This document shows, in pieces, positions 1 to 8,871 of a stretch of 64,000 bases of DNA. Below the pieces are notes generated by a model. It had not been told where the DNA came from. It did no database searches and saw only the letters and a program-made list of their open reading frames with translations. How positions within the stretch are numbered: position 1 is the stretch's first letter; each line of letters begins with the position of its first letter. A program made the translations under genes and the position numbers. Origin of the DNA: Shewanella algae (GTDB lineage Bacteria > Pseudomonadota > Gammaproteobacteria > Enterobacterales > Shewanellaceae); NCBI RefSeq assembly GCF_009183365.2, contig NZ_CP068230.1:1579001-1643000 (forward strand), in the 5' to 3' direction.

Positions 1-1
1 C

Positions 2-349
2 GCCATGGCCGAGCAGGCTGAAGAGGAGGCCAAGGCGGTTGATTTGGATGAGCTCAAGAGCGATGCCAAACCCTTGTCTGAAGAGGAAGCCGCCAAACTG
101 GATACCATTTTGGATATCCCCGTGACTATCTCCATGGAGGTGGGGCGCAGTTTTATCAGTATCCGCAATCTGTTGCAGCTCAACCAGGGCTCGGTAGTGG
201 AGCTGGATAGAGTCGCCGGTGAACCTCTGGATGTGATGGTCAATGGCACCTTGATTGCCCACGGCGAAGTGGTAGTGGTCAACGACAAGTTCGGTATTCG
301 TCTGACGGATGTGATAAGCCAGACCGAACGTATCAAGAAACTCAAATAA
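2..349 (+). CDS. fliN: Flagellar motor switch protein FliN (5' end probably outside the window)
   Basis: FliN is a C-ring (switch complex) subunit that works with FliM and FliG in rotor switching and export-substrate docking. The C-terminal half is a SpoA (surface presentation of antigens) domain, with the stretch MEVGRSFISIRNLLQLNQGS followed by VVELDRVAGEPLDV and the closing GIRLTDVISQTERIKKL. The first in-window ATG is at base 5 and gives 114 residues, shorter than enteric FliN (about 137). The codon before it is open, so the true start probably lies upstream and this is a left-truncated gene. It is followed after 4 bases by fliO. The family is certain; the start is not. Confidence 0.93.
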   Translation, partial: AMAEQAEEEAKAVDLDELKSDAKPLSEEEAAKLDTILDIPVTISMEVGRSFISIRNLLQLNQGSVVELDRVAGEPLDVMVNGTLIAHGEVVVVNDKFGIRLTDVISQTERIKKLK

Positions 350-353
350 GCCG

Positions 354-719
354 GTGGCCATGACTCAAACGACGACCCAGGCGGCAACCGCCTTGACTCA
401 CGACGGTGGCAGCAGCCTGGCGACCATGGCCAGCATGATGGGCGGGCTTATTCTGGTGCTGGCGTTGATTTTTGTGCTGGCCTATCTGGTGAAACGCCTC
501 AATCTGGTGCCGGGCAGCCAATCGGCGATCAAGACGCTGGCAGTTACCCCGCTTGGGCAGAAAGAGAAGCTGGTATTGGTGGAACTGGATGGGCAGCAAT
601 ACCTGCTGGGAGTCACTGCGGCGCAAGTCTCTTTGGTAGATAAGCTGGAGCGGCCGGTGACCATAGACAATGAGAGCTTCGCCGCCAAGCTCAGGCAGGC
701 CAGGGTGAAACCATCATGA
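354..719 (+). CDS. fliO: Flagellar biosynthesis protein FliO
   Basis: A small membrane protein of the flagellar type III export apparatus that helps assemble or stabilise the FliP ring. One hydrophobic segment spans roughly residues 25-46 (MMGGLILVLALIFVLAYLV), followed by a basic cytoplasmic domain with the family's pattern around PLGQKEKLVLVELDGQQYLLGVT. The 121-residue length fits FliO. The longest frame starts at GTG 354; ATG 360, two codons later, is equally possible. The stop overlaps the fliP start in an ATGA, indicating translational coupling. Identification rests on position between fliN and fliP as well as on these features. Confidence 0.9.
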   Translation: MAMTQTTTQAATALTHDGGSSLATMASMMGGLILVLALIFVLAYLVKRLNLVPGSQSAIKTLAVTPLGQKEKLVLVELDGQQYLLGVTAAQVSLVDKLERPVTIDNESFAAKLRQARVKPS

Positions 720-1459
720 AATATTGGCCACTGCTGCTATTACCTCTGATGCTGCTGCCGGGCTTTGCCCAGGCTCAGGATTCGCTGTTTCCGGCGGTAA
801 CCGTGACTACCGGGCCGGATGGCTCGACTCAGTATTCGGTGACCATGCAGATCCTGCTGCTGATGACCGCCATGAGTTTCCTGCCGGCCATGGTGATCAT
901 GCTGACCTCTTTCACCCGTATCATAGTGGTCTTGTCTATCCTGCGGCAGGCTATAGGCCTGCAACAAACCCCTTCCAATCAGGTTCTTATCGGTATGAGC
1001 CTGTTTATGACCTTCTTTATCATGGCGCCTGTGTTTGACCGCATCTATGATGACGCGGTGCAGCCGTACATGAATGACAGCATGACCTTGCAGCAAGCAT
1101 TCGATGCCGGACAATCGCCGCTGAAAAAGTTTATGTTGTCACAAACCCGCACCACGGATCTCAACTCCTTTATTGAGATCTCCGGCTACCAGAACATCAA
1201 CAACCCTGAAGATGCTCCCATGACAGTGGTGATCCCGGCCTTTATCACCAGTGAGCTCAAGACCGCATTCCAGATAGGTTTTATGCTGTTTGTGCCTTTT
1301 CTGGTGCTGGATTTGGTGGTGGCCAGTATTCTGATGGCCATGGGTATGATGATGTTATCCCCCATGATTGTTTCCTTGCCGTTCAAGATCATGCTGTTTG
1401 TACTGGTTGATGGCTGGACCCTGGTGATGGGCACTCTCGCCGGCAGCTTCGGTTTATAG
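716..1459 (+). CDS. fliP: Flagellar export apparatus protein FliP
   Basis: FliP forms the core of the FliP5-FliQ4-FliR1 export gate in the flagellar basal body. The 247-residue protein has a cleavable-looking signal peptide (about residues 1-20, ending in GFAQAQ) and four further hydrophobic segments. The FliP/MopC signatures are visible: SFTRIIVVLSILRQAIGLQQTPSNQVLIGMSL in the first half and PAFITSELKTAFQIGFMLFVPFL plus MGMMMLSPMIVSLPFKIMLF near the end. The start ATG overlaps the fliO stop, and fliQ begins nine bases after the stop behind a GGAGG ribosome site. Ordinary member of the family. Confidence 0.97.
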   Translation: MKYWPLLLLPLMLLPGFAQAQDSLFPAVTVTTGPDGSTQYSVTMQILLLMTAMSFLPAMVIMLTSFTRIIVVLSILRQAIGLQQTPSNQVLIGMSLFMTFFIMAPVFDRIYDDAVQPYMNDSMTLQQAFDAGQSPLKKFMLSQTRTTDLNSFIEISGYQNINNPEDAPMTVVIPAFITSELKTAFQIGFMLFVPFLVLDLVVASILMAMGMMMLSPMIVSLPFKIMLFVLVDGWTLVMGTLAGSFGL

Positions 1460-1468
1460 GAGGCGCAG

Positions 1469-1738
1469 ATGACCCCCGAGTCACTGATCGACATTTTCCG
1501 CGAAGCCCTGGCGGTGATCGTGATGATGGTTTCGGCCATAGTGGTGCCCGGGTTGATTATAGGCTTGATTGTGGCAGTGTTTCAGGCGGCTACTTCCATT
1601 AACGAACAGACTCTGAGTTTTCTGCCCAGGCTCTTGATGACCCTGTTTGCACTGATGTTTATCGGTCATTGGCTGGTGCGCACCATGATGGATTTCTTTA
1701 TCGAGATGGTTCACAGGATCCCGCAAGTGGTGGGCTGA
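1469..1738 (+). CDS. fliQ: Flagellar export apparatus protein FliQ
   Basis: FliQ is a small two-helix membrane component of the type III export gate. The 89-residue protein has two transmembrane segments (about residues 15-40 and 52-75). The family pattern PGLIIGLIVAVFQAATSINEQTL is present, in which the gate-lining residues lie, followed by LSFLPRL. A GGAGG Shine-Dalgarno sequence at 1459-1463 supports the ATG at 1469. It sits between fliP and fliR with only a few bases on either side, the canonical order of this operon. Confidence 0.97.
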   Translation: MTPESLIDIFREALAVIVMMVSAIVVPGLIIGLIVAVFQAATSINEQTLSFLPRLLMTLFALMFIGHWLVRTMMDFFIEMVHRIPQVVG

Positions 1739-1741
1739 GCC

Positions 1742-2539
1742 ATGGAGATACTGTTCGACAGCATCCAACAAACTCTGGCCGCCTACCTCTGGCCATTGTT
1801 TCGGGTGGCCAGCATGTTGATGGTGATGGCGGTTTTCGGCGCCAATACCACGCCTGCCAGAGTCCGTTTGTTGCTGGCGCTGGCCCTGACTGTGGCAATA
1901 GCGCCTGTCTTGCCGCCCATGCCCGGGGTGGATCTTTTCTCTCTCGCAGCAGTATTTATTACTACTCAACAGATTCTTATCGGTACCGCCATGGGGTTTG
2001 TTACCTTGCTCATTATGCAAACCTTTGTGCTGACCGGGCAGATAATCGGCATGCAAACCAGTTTGGGCTTTGCTTCCATGGTGGATCCCAGCTCAGGGCA
2101 GCAGACGCCTGTGATAGGTAATTTCTTTTTGCTGCTGACCACCATGATCTTCCTGGCGGTCGATGGCCACCTGGTGATGATACGTATGCTGGTGGCAAGC
2201 TTTGAAACCTTGCCGGTATCCAGCGAAGGGATCAAAATTGCCAACTATCGCACCCTGGCTGAGTGGGGCAGTTATATGTTCGGCGCCGCGTTGACCATGT
2301 CTATCTCGGCCATTATCGCACTGCTTACCGTTAACCTCTCTTTCGGGGTGATGACCCGGGCGGCGCCCCAACTGAACATTTTTGCCATAGGTTTTCCCGT
2401 TACCATGATAGGTGGCCTGATTATTCTTTGGTTGACACTGGGGCCTGTGATGGCTCACTTCGATGAGGTTTGGCATGCGGCGCAGCTGTTGCTGTGTGAC
2501 ATGCTGGAGCTGACCTGTAATCTGGATGGAGTCCCCTGA
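1742..2539 (+). CDS. fliR: Flagellar export apparatus protein FliR
   Basis: FliR caps the FliPQR export gate and contacts FlhB. The 265-residue, very hydrophobic protein has about six predicted membrane segments and the FliR features LWPLFRVASMLMVMAVFGA near the N-terminus, IGMQTSLGFASMVDPSSGQQTP in the middle and AAPQLNIFAIGFPVTMIGGL towards the end. The ATG at 1742 lies three bases after the fliQ stop, and the gene ends in a TGATG junction with flhB. Length and order are normal for the family. Confidence 0.97.
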   Translation: MEILFDSIQQTLAAYLWPLFRVASMLMVMAVFGANTTPARVRLLLALALTVAIAPVLPPMPGVDLFSLAAVFITTQQILIGTAMGFVTLLIMQTFVLTGQIIGMQTSLGFASMVDPSSGQQTPVIGNFFLLLTTMIFLAVDGHLVMIRMLVASFETLPVSSEGIKIANYRTLAEWGSYMFGAALTMSISAIIALLTVNLSFGVMTRAAPQLNIFAIGFPVTMIGGLIILWLTLGPVMAHFDEVWHAAQLLLCDMLELTCNLDGVP

Positions 2540-3675
2540 TGGCAGAGAACGAAGACGGACAGGAAAAAAGCGAGGAAGCAACCTCCAGGCGCTTGCAACA
2601 GGCCAGAGAGAAGGGGCAGGTTGCAAGGTCAAAAGAGTTGGGTACCTCGGCGGTATTGTTGGCCGCAGCCCTGGGTTTTGCCATGCTGGGGCCAAGTCTG
2701 GCCGCCAGTCTGGCCTCTGTCATGAGCCGTATCTTCTCCATGGAACGGGATCAGATATTCGATACCAACAGCATGTTCAATGTCTGGGGTATAGTTGCCG
2801 CCGAGCTGGGTTGGCCTATGGCCGGTTTTATTCTGTTTCTCGGTTTCGTGGCCTTTGTCGGTAATATTGTTCTTGGCGGTATCAGTTTTTCGACCCAGGC
2901 ATTTATGCCCAAGGGCAGTAAGATGAACCCTATGACCGGCTTTAAAAGGATGTTCGGGGTACAGGCGCTGGTGGAGCTGGCCAAGGGGATCGCCAAGTTT
3001 TCCGTTGTGGCACTGTCAGCCTATCTGCTGCTGAGCTTCTACTTTGAAGATATTCTCAGATTGTCGCAGGATCACCTGCCGGGCAACATACGCCATGCAT
3101 TGGATCTCTTGGTATGGATGTTTATTCTACTGAGTGCGTCCACCCTGGTGATAGTGGTCATTGACGTGCCGTTTCAAATTTGGAACCACGCCAAGCAATT
3201 GCGGATGACCAAGCAGGAAGTCAAAGACGAGTACAAGGACACCGAAGGAAAGCCCGAGGTCAAAGGCCGTATTCGTCAGTTGCAAAGGGAGATGGCCCAG
3301 CGGCGGATGATGAGTGAAGTGCCCAAGGCCGATGTGATAGTGGTTAACCCCGAGCACTTCGCGGTAGCGATAAAGTACGATGTAGACAAGTCACCTGCGC
3401 CCTTTGTGCTTGCCAAGGGCGTCGACGATGTGGCCTTTAAAATTCGTGAAATTGCCAGAGAGCACCAGGTTGCCATAGTATCGGCGCCGCCTCTGGCGCG
3501 GGCGATTTACCATACCACCAAGCTCAATCAGCAGATCCCCGAAGGCCTTTTCACCGCTGTAGCCCAAGTACTCGCCTATGTGTTCCAGCTCAGGCAATAT
3601 CAAAAAGGCAAGGGCACTCGGCCCAAACCTATCCCCCTCAATCAACCCATCCCGGATGAATACAAGCAGTATTGA
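2539..3675 (+). CDS. flhB: Flagellar export switch protein FlhB
   Basis: FlhB combines a membrane domain with four hydrophobic segments (about residues 35-60, 88-117, 145-170 and 185-215) and a cytoplasmic domain that auto-cleaves to switch export from rod/hook to filament substrates. The N-terminal signature EDGQEKSEEATSRRLQQARE is present. The cleavage motif is N270-P271-E272-H273, so the usual Thr of NPTH is Glu, while the scissile Asn-Pro pair is intact. It is the last gene before a short gap carrying a sigma-54 promoter. A paralogue of its C-terminal domain is encoded at 17042-17365. Confidence 0.97.
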   Translation: MAENEDGQEKSEEATSRRLQQAREKGQVARSKELGTSAVLLAAALGFAMLGPSLAASLASVMSRIFSMERDQIFDTNSMFNVWGIVAAELGWPMAGFILFLGFVAFVGNIVLGGISFSTQAFMPKGSKMNPMTGFKRMFGVQALVELAKGIAKFSVVALSAYLLLSFYFEDILRLSQDHLPGNIRHALDLLVWMFILLSASTLVIVVIDVPFQIWNHAKQLRMTKQEVKDEYKDTEGKPEVKGRIRQLQREMAQRRMMSEVPKADVIVVNPEHFAVAIKYDVDKSPAPFVLAKGVDDVAFKIREIAREHQVAIVSAPPLARAIYHTTKLNQQIPEGLFTAVAQVLAYVFQLRQYQKGKGTRPKPIPLNQPIPDEYKQY

Positions 3676-3683
3676 GGCTAACT

Positions 3684-3699
3684 TGGCGCGAAACTTGCT
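3684..3699 (+). promoter_or_regulatory. Sigma-54 (RpoN) promoter for flhA
   Basis: The sequence TGGCGCGAAACTTGCT has the GG (3685-3686) and GC (3697-3698) dinucleotides separated by exactly ten bases, as the -24/-12 elements of RpoN promoters require, and matches the consensus TGGCACG-N4-TTGCW except for one base. It lies in the 62-base gap between flhB and flhA, placing the transcription start near 3711. In polar flagellates such as Vibrio the flhA operon is a sigma-54/FlrC class, which agrees with this placement. Confidence 0.8.
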
Positions 3700-3737
3700 G
3701 AACTTGGTCTAAGTGTCAAACTTCAGGCTGATAGTGA

Positions 3738-5843
3738 ATGGATGTTAAAGCGACGCTCGGGCAACTGAGGCAAGTAAAACCGGCAAACTTCAAGGGCGTA
3801 GGCACGCCGCTTCTGGTCCTGGCGACGCTGGCCATGATAGTTTTGCCTATGCCGGCCTTTCTGCTGGATATCCTGTTTTCCTTCAATATCGCCTTGGCGC
3901 TGGTGGTGCTGTTGGTGGCTGTTTACACCCAAAGGCCACTGGATTTTGCTGCTTTCCCGACCGTTTTGCTGGTAGCCACTCTGCTCAGACTGGCGCTTAA
4001 CGTCGCTTCTACCCGGGTGGTATTGCTCGAAGGTCATAACGGCGGTGATGCTGCCGGTAAAGTGATTGAGGCCTTCGGCTCTGTGGTGATCGGCGGTAAT
4101 TATGCCGTAGGTCTGGTGGTGTTCCTCATTCTGATTATCATCAACTTTGCCGTGGTAACCAAGGGTGCCGGGCGTATTTCGGAAGTGAGTGCCCGCTTTA
4201 CCTTGGACGCCATGCCGGGTAAACAGATGGCGATTGATGCCGACCTCAATGCCGGGATCCTCAATCAGGAGCAGGCCAGGGTACGCCGGGAAGAAGTCAC
4301 TCGTGAGGCCGACTTCTACGGCTCTATGGACGGTGCCTCCAAGTTTGTGAAAGGGGATGCGATTGCCGGTATTTTGATCTTGGTGATCAATATCTTGGGT
4401 GGCTTCATCATAGGGATAGTTCAGCACGGACTGAGCTTTTCCCAAGCGGTAGAGATTTACACCCTGCTGACCATAGGTGACGGCCTGGTAGCGCAGATAC
4501 CCGGGCTGTTGTTGTCCATCGCTGCCGCGCTGATGGTGACCCGTCAGAATGAGTCCGGCGATATGGGACAACAGGTCGTGCAGCAGATGTTTGACAACCC
4601 CAAATCATTGCTCATCGCTTCTGCGGTACTCTTTGTGATGGGTATAGTGCCCGGCATGCCACATCTGGCGTTTTTAACCTTTGCCTTATTGGCCTCAGTG
4701 GGCGCCTTCTTTATCTACAAACGTAATGAAAAGAACAAACAACAGGCGCTGGAGCTCGCCAAGAAAGGGCCCACCGAGAAGAGCCTCAACGAACCCAAAG
4801 AACTCAGTTGGGACGATGTACGTCATGTGGACACCATTGGTTTGGAGGTGGGTTATCGACTTATTCCTTTGGTGGATAAAGGTCAGGGCGGCGAGCTTCT
4901 TGGCCGTATCAAAGGGGTGCGCAAGAAGCTGTCTCAGGAACTGGGTTTCCTGGTGCCGGCAGTACATATCCGCGACAACCTCGACCTTTCTCCCAATGCC
5001 TATCGCATCTCTTTGATGGGGGTGGCAAGTGGTGAAGCCGAAGTACGCCACGATTGTGAACTGGCAATTAACCCGGGACAGGTATTCGGTAAGCTGGATG
5101 GTATTGAAACCAAGGATCCCGCCTTTGGTCTGGATGCGGTATGGATTGCCCCCGAGCTCAGAGAGCATGCCCAGACTCTGGGCTACACGGTTGTGGATGC
5201 CGCCACAGTGGTGGCCACTCATCTCAGCCAACTTCTGACCAACAACGCCTCCAAACTGCTGGGCTACGAAGAAGTGCAACAGTTGCTGGATATGCTGGCC
5301 AAGCATTCGCCCAAGTTGGTCGATGGCTTTATTCCCGATGTGATGACCCTGGGTAATGTGGTTAAGGTGATGCAGAACCTGCTCAACGAGGGGGTATCGA
5401 TTCGGGATCTGCGCACCATAGTCCAAACCCTGCTGGAGTACGGTCCCAAGAGCAATGATACCGAGGTGTTGACCGCCGCGGTACGTATTGCCCTTAAACG
5501 CATGATAGTGCAGGAGATAGCCGGTCCTGAGCCGGAAATCCCCGTCATAACTTTGGCGCCAGAGTTGGAACAGATGTTGCATCAGTCAATGCAGGCGACA
5601 GGGGGCGAAGGTCCGAATATCGAGCCGGGACTGGCAGAGCGTATGCAGCAGTCACTGGCCGGAGCGGCCCAGAAGCAGGAAATGGTAGGTCAGCCCGCCA
5701 TATTGCTGACATCCGGCATGCTGCGTTCTACTCTGTCACGTTTTGTTAAGCACACTATTCCCAATCTGCGGGTGATCTCCTATCAGGAGGTTCCCGATGA
5801 GAAACAGATACGCATAGTGTCAGCCGTTGGCCAACAGGGGTAA
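3738..5843 (+). CDS. flhA: Flagellar export gate protein FlhA
   Basis: FlhA is the largest integral component of the flagellar type III export gate; its nonameric cytoplasmic ring docks export substrates and chaperones. The 701-residue protein has about eight membrane segments in the first ~330 residues, and the FHIPEP signature region is recognisable (VVTKGAGRISEVSARFTLDAMPGKQMAIDADLNAG). The C-terminal cytoplasmic domain (about 350-701) carries DLRTIVQTLLEYGPKSNDTE. The gene follows the RpoN promoter at 3684 and is separated from flhF by six bases. Length and domain order are ordinary. Confidence 0.98.
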   Translation: MDVKATLGQLRQVKPANFKGVGTPLLVLATLAMIVLPMPAFLLDILFSFNIALALVVLLVAVYTQRPLDFAAFPTVLLVATLLRLALNVASTRVVLLEGHNGGDAAGKVIEAFGSVVIGGNYAVGLVVFLILIIINFAVVTKGAGRISEVSARFTLDAMPGKQMAIDADLNAGILNQEQARVRREEVTREADFYGSMDGASKFVKGDAIAGILILVINILGGFIIGIVQHGLSFSQAVEIYTLLTIGDGLVAQIPGLLLSIAAALMVTRQNESGDMGQQVVQQMFDNPKSLLIASAVLFVMGIVPGMPHLAFLTFALLASVGAFFIYKRNEKNKQQALELAKKGPTEKSLNEPKELSWDDVRHVDTIGLEVGYRLIPLVDKGQGGELLGRIKGVRKKLSQELGFLVPAVHIRDNLDLSPNAYRISLMGVASGEAEVRHDCELAINPGQVFGKLDGIETKDPAFGLDAVWIAPELREHAQTLGYTVVDAATVVATHLSQLLTNNASKLLGYEEVQQLLDMLAKHSPKLVDGFIPDVMTLGNVVKVMQNLLNEGVSIRDLRTIVQTLLEYGPKSNDTEVLTAAVRIALKRMIVQEIAGPEPEIPVITLAPELEQMLHQSMQATGGEGPNIEPGLAERMQQSLAGAAQKQEMVGQPAILLTSGMLRSTLSRFVKHTIPNLRVISYQEVPDEKQIRIVSAVGQQG

Positions 5844-5849
5844 CCGAAA

Positions 5850-7226
5850 GTGAAGATTAAACGTTTTTTTGCCAAAGATATGCGTGCTGCGCTGGCTCAG
5901 GTGAAAGAGACTCTGGGGGCTGATGCCGTAATCATGTCCAACAAGAAGGTTACCGGCGGCATAGAGATAGTGGCGGCGGTTGACTACGACTCTCCCAAGC
6001 CCGCTGCGGCGCCAACCGCATCGCCTTTTATGGAGCTGGGTGAGGACAAAGTCTCCCTCGGCAGTGGTCATGTGCGCAGCAATAGTAAGACCAACCCGGA
6101 GCCTGTTGCCGATTCTCTGCAAGCTCTGCTTGAGCGGCAACAGAGCCGTTTGAATGAACAGTTGGGGCAGCAAAACAGCGCCAAAGATTTGGATATGCCT
6201 GCTTGGGCCAAAGGGCTTGCTGAAGAGCACAAGCCAGCGCCACAGCTGCGTGAAAAAACGCCTGAGCGGGCAAGCAAGGGCAACAGCGCCAAGCAACAGC
6301 AAGAGATGGAAGCCATGCGTGAAGAGCTGGCTTCCCTGCGTGGTTTGTTGACCCATCAGCTTTCCAGTTTGATGTCGGATCAGCGCAGCCGTACAGATCC
6401 TGTCGGTGCCATGTTGAAGCGTAAATTACTGGAAGCCGAGTTCTCCCCTGATGTTGCCGAGCGCCTGGCATCTTTAAGCCAGCACTATCAAAGCGCTGAA
6501 CTTGGCCGTGCCTTGCCCCAAAGTCTGGCAAACCTGCTTGATAATCAAGGTGATGATTTAATGCGTCAGAGCGGCATTGTCGCGTTGGTCGGTCCTACCG
6601 GTGTTGGTAAAACCACAACATTGGCCAAACTTGCGGCCCGTTTCATTGCCCATCATGGCCCGGATTCTGTATTGTTGGTCACCATGGACCATTATCGCAT
6701 CGGAGCCTTTGAGCAATTGGCAACTTATGGCAAAATAATGGGATGTCCGGTGAAGCAAGCTCATGATCTCAATGAGTTGGAGCAGATACTGTATCAGTTC
6801 CGTAGCCGGAAACTGGTTTTGATAGATACCGCAGGTATGGGACAAAGGGATATGCGCCTGTACCAACAACTGGATAACCTTGCCGCCAATACCCGTTTGC
6901 CTATTCGTAGCTATCTGGTGCTCTCGGCAACCGGTCAACGCCGGGTGCTTGAAGAGGCGGTAAGTCATTTCCAGCGAATTGATCTCGCAGGGGCGGTTTT
7001 AACTAAACTTGATGAGTCCGTCTCTTTGGGCGCCGCGCTGAGCGTGTTGATCCAAAGTGGGTTATCATTAAGTTATATTACTGACGGTCAAAGGGTTCCT
7101 GAGGATATGCAGGTAGCCGATACCCTGACCTTGGCCAAGCAGGCATTGGCCGTATTGAACAAGACAGAAGCAAGCCATTTTAATAATAAAGCCAGGTCAG
7201 AAGAGATGACCTATGCATTTGAGTAA
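5850..7226 (+). CDS. flhF: SRP-family GTPase FlhF, polar flagellum positioning
   Basis: FlhF is an SRP-type GTPase that recruits the first flagellar components to the pole. The 458-residue protein has the basic N-terminal B domain (MKIKRFFAKDMRAALAQVKE), a long low-complexity linker to about residue 180, then the N and G domains. The P-loop GPTGVGKTT is at residues 248-256, with DTAGMGQRD (G3) and TKLDE (G4) following. The start is GTG at 5850; no ATG is in a suitable place. The 3' end overlaps the upstream part of the flhG frame. FlhF with FlhG sets polar placement and number. Confidence 0.97.
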   Translation: MKIKRFFAKDMRAALAQVKETLGADAVIMSNKKVTGGIEIVAAVDYDSPKPAAAPTASPFMELGEDKVSLGSGHVRSNSKTNPEPVADSLQALLERQQSRLNEQLGQQNSAKDLDMPAWAKGLAEEHKPAPQLREKTPERASKGNSAKQQQEMEAMREELASLRGLLTHQLSSLMSDQRSRTDPVGAMLKRKLLEAEFSPDVAERLASLSQHYQSAELGRALPQSLANLLDNQGDDLMRQSGIVALVGPTGVGKTTTLAKLAARFIAHHGPDSVLLVTMDHYRIGAFEQLATYGKIMGCPVKQAHDLNELEQILYQFRSRKLVLIDTAGMGQRDMRLYQQLDNLAANTRLPIRSYLVLSATGQRRVLEEAVSHFQRIDLAGAVLTKLDESVSLGAALSVLIQSGLSLSYITDGQRVPEDMQVADTLTLAKQALAVLNKTEASHFNNKARSEEMTYAFE

Positions 7227-7230
7227 AGCT

Positions 7231-8112
7231 ATGACCCGGGACCAAGCGAGCGGTTTACGAATGATGAATCAACCAAATAACGAAAAAGTAAAAGTGATTG
7301 CCGTGACCGGAGGCAAGGGTGGGGTGGGTAAAACCAGCGTCTCCATCAATACTGCGGTTGCTCTGGCAGAGAAAGGCAAACGCGTCCTGGTATTGGATGC
7401 TGACCTTGGGTTGGCCAACGTGGATGTGATGCTCGGGCTGCGCGCCGAACGTAACTTATCCCATGTGCTCTCGGGTGAGTCTGAACTCGATGATATTATT
7501 GTTCGTGGCCCAAAAGGAATTGGCATTATTCCCGCCACCTCGGGCACCCAGGCCATGGTCGAGTTGACTGCAGCCCAACACGCAGGTCTTATCCGCGCCT
7601 TCAGCGAAATGAAAACCCAGTTTGATATTTTGGTAGTCGATACGGCTGCCGGGATCTCAGATATGGTACTCAGCTTCTCTCGTGCATCACAGGATGTACT
7701 CGTGGTGGTCTGTGATGAACCTACCTCAATTACCGATGCTTATGCACTGATTAAGATACTCAGTCGTGAGCATGGTGTGTTCCGCTTCAAAATTGTCGCA
7801 AATATGGTACGTAGTTTGCGGGAAGGTATGGAGTTATTTGCTAAGCTCAGTAAAGTAACCGACAGATTTTTGGATGTGGCACTGGAACTTGTAGCAACTA
7901 TTCCGTTCGATGAGAACCTGCGCAAGTCGGTGCGAAAGCAGAAACTGATAGTGGAAGCTTATCCCAAATCTCCGGCCAGCATCGCCTACCATGGGCTGGC
8001 CAACAAGATTATGAGCTGGCCTATACCTCAGCAACCGGGAGGCCACCTCGAGTTCTTTGTCGAACGTTTGGTACAAAGAACTGAATACCAGGAGGAAGGT
8101 GCGAGTGAATAA
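7231..8112 (+). CDS. flhG: MinD-like ATPase FlhG (FleN), flagellar number regulator
   Basis: FlhG limits flagellar number and stimulates the FlhF GTPase. The open frame begins at 7213, inside flhF, but the ATG at 7231 is preferred because it puts the conserved activator helix (DQASGLR, residues 4-10) at the N-terminus, as in known FlhG proteins. The deviant Walker A GGKGGVGKTS lies at about residues 27-36, DADLGLANVD follows, and VVDTAAGISD is Walker B. The predicted protein is 293 residues. The stop overlaps the fliA start by eight bases. A MinD/ParA paralogue, ParC, is encoded at 14060. Confidence 0.96.
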   Translation: MTRDQASGLRMMNQPNNEKVKVIAVTGGKGGVGKTSVSINTAVALAEKGKRVLVLDADLGLANVDVMLGLRAERNLSHVLSGESELDDIIVRGPKGIGIIPATSGTQAMVELTAAQHAGLIRAFSEMKTQFDILVVDTAAGISDMVLSFSRASQDVLVVVCDEPTSITDAYALIKILSREHGVFRFKIVANMVRSLREGMELFAKLSKVTDRFLDVALELVATIPFDENLRKSVRKQKLIVEAYPKSPASIAYHGLANKIMSWPIPQQPGGHLEFFVERLVQRTEYQEEGASE

Positions 8113-8824
8113 AGCGGCTGCATACTCAGGTTTAAACGATAAGACACAGATCGTTGAGCAATATGCACCGTTGGTAAAACGAATAGCCCATCACCTGCTC
8201 GCGCGTCTGCCTGCATCGGTTCAGCTCGATGACCTGCTGCAGGCCGGCATGATGGGACTGCTGGAAGCTTCATCCAAATTTGATGGCAGCAAAGGTGCCA
8301 AGTTTGAAACCTTTGCCGGGATCCGCATACGTGGCGCCATGATAGATGAAATACGCCGTGGCGACTGGGTGCCACGCTCGGTTCATCGCAACAACCGGCG
8401 TGTAGCTCAGGTGATGGATGAGCTCGAACAGGAGCTGGGCCGGGATGCCCGTGATAGTGAAATTGCCGAGCGACTGGATATGTCGCTGGATGAATACCAT
8501 CATATTCTCAATGATGTTTCTACCGGCAAAATCATAGGGATAGAAGACCTGGGGGTAGCGCCCGATGTACTGGTGTCGGAAGATATGCCGGCCGACGACA
8601 CTTTTGAGGATCTGGCCCAAAGCCAATTCCAATCAGCCTTGACCGATGCAATTAAGCGCTTGCCAGAGCGCGATGCCTTGGTTTTGTCGCTATATTATGA
8701 TGAAGCACTGAATTTAAAAGAGATTGGTGCCATTCTTGAGGTAAGTGAGTCCAGGGTGAGCCAGATCCATAGTCAGGCCATGCTGAGGCTGAAAGCCAAA
8801 CTCAAGCACTGGACACAAGCGTAA
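8105..8824 (+). CDS. fliA: Flagellar sigma factor FliA (sigma-28)
   Basis: FliA directs RNA polymerase to late flagellar and chemotaxis promoters. The longest frame opens at 8057, but GTG 8105 is preceded by AGGAGGAAGG at about 8090-8099 and starts the family-typical NKAAAYSGLNDKTQIVEQYAP; that start gives 239 residues. Region 2 is seen in DDLLQAGMMGLLEASSKFDGSKGAKFETFAGIRIRGAMIDEIR, region 3 in the middle, and region 4 in LSLYYDEALNLKEIGAILEVSESRVSQIHSQA. It lies between flhG and cheY, as in Vibrio, so the late-class sigma factor is made within the flhA transcription unit. Confidence 0.97.
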   Translation: MNKAAAYSGLNDKTQIVEQYAPLVKRIAHHLLARLPASVQLDDLLQAGMMGLLEASSKFDGSKGAKFETFAGIRIRGAMIDEIRRGDWVPRSVHRNNRRVAQVMDELEQELGRDARDSEIAERLDMSLDEYHHILNDVSTGKIIGIEDLGVAPDVLVSEDMPADDTFEDLAQSQFQSALTDAIKRLPERDALVLSLYYDEALNLKEIGAILEVSESRVSQIHSQAMLRLKAKLKHWTQA

Positions 8825-8871
8825 TTAATGATTGAGCAACTTTTAAGTATGTCAGCTCACCGGAGGAAACC

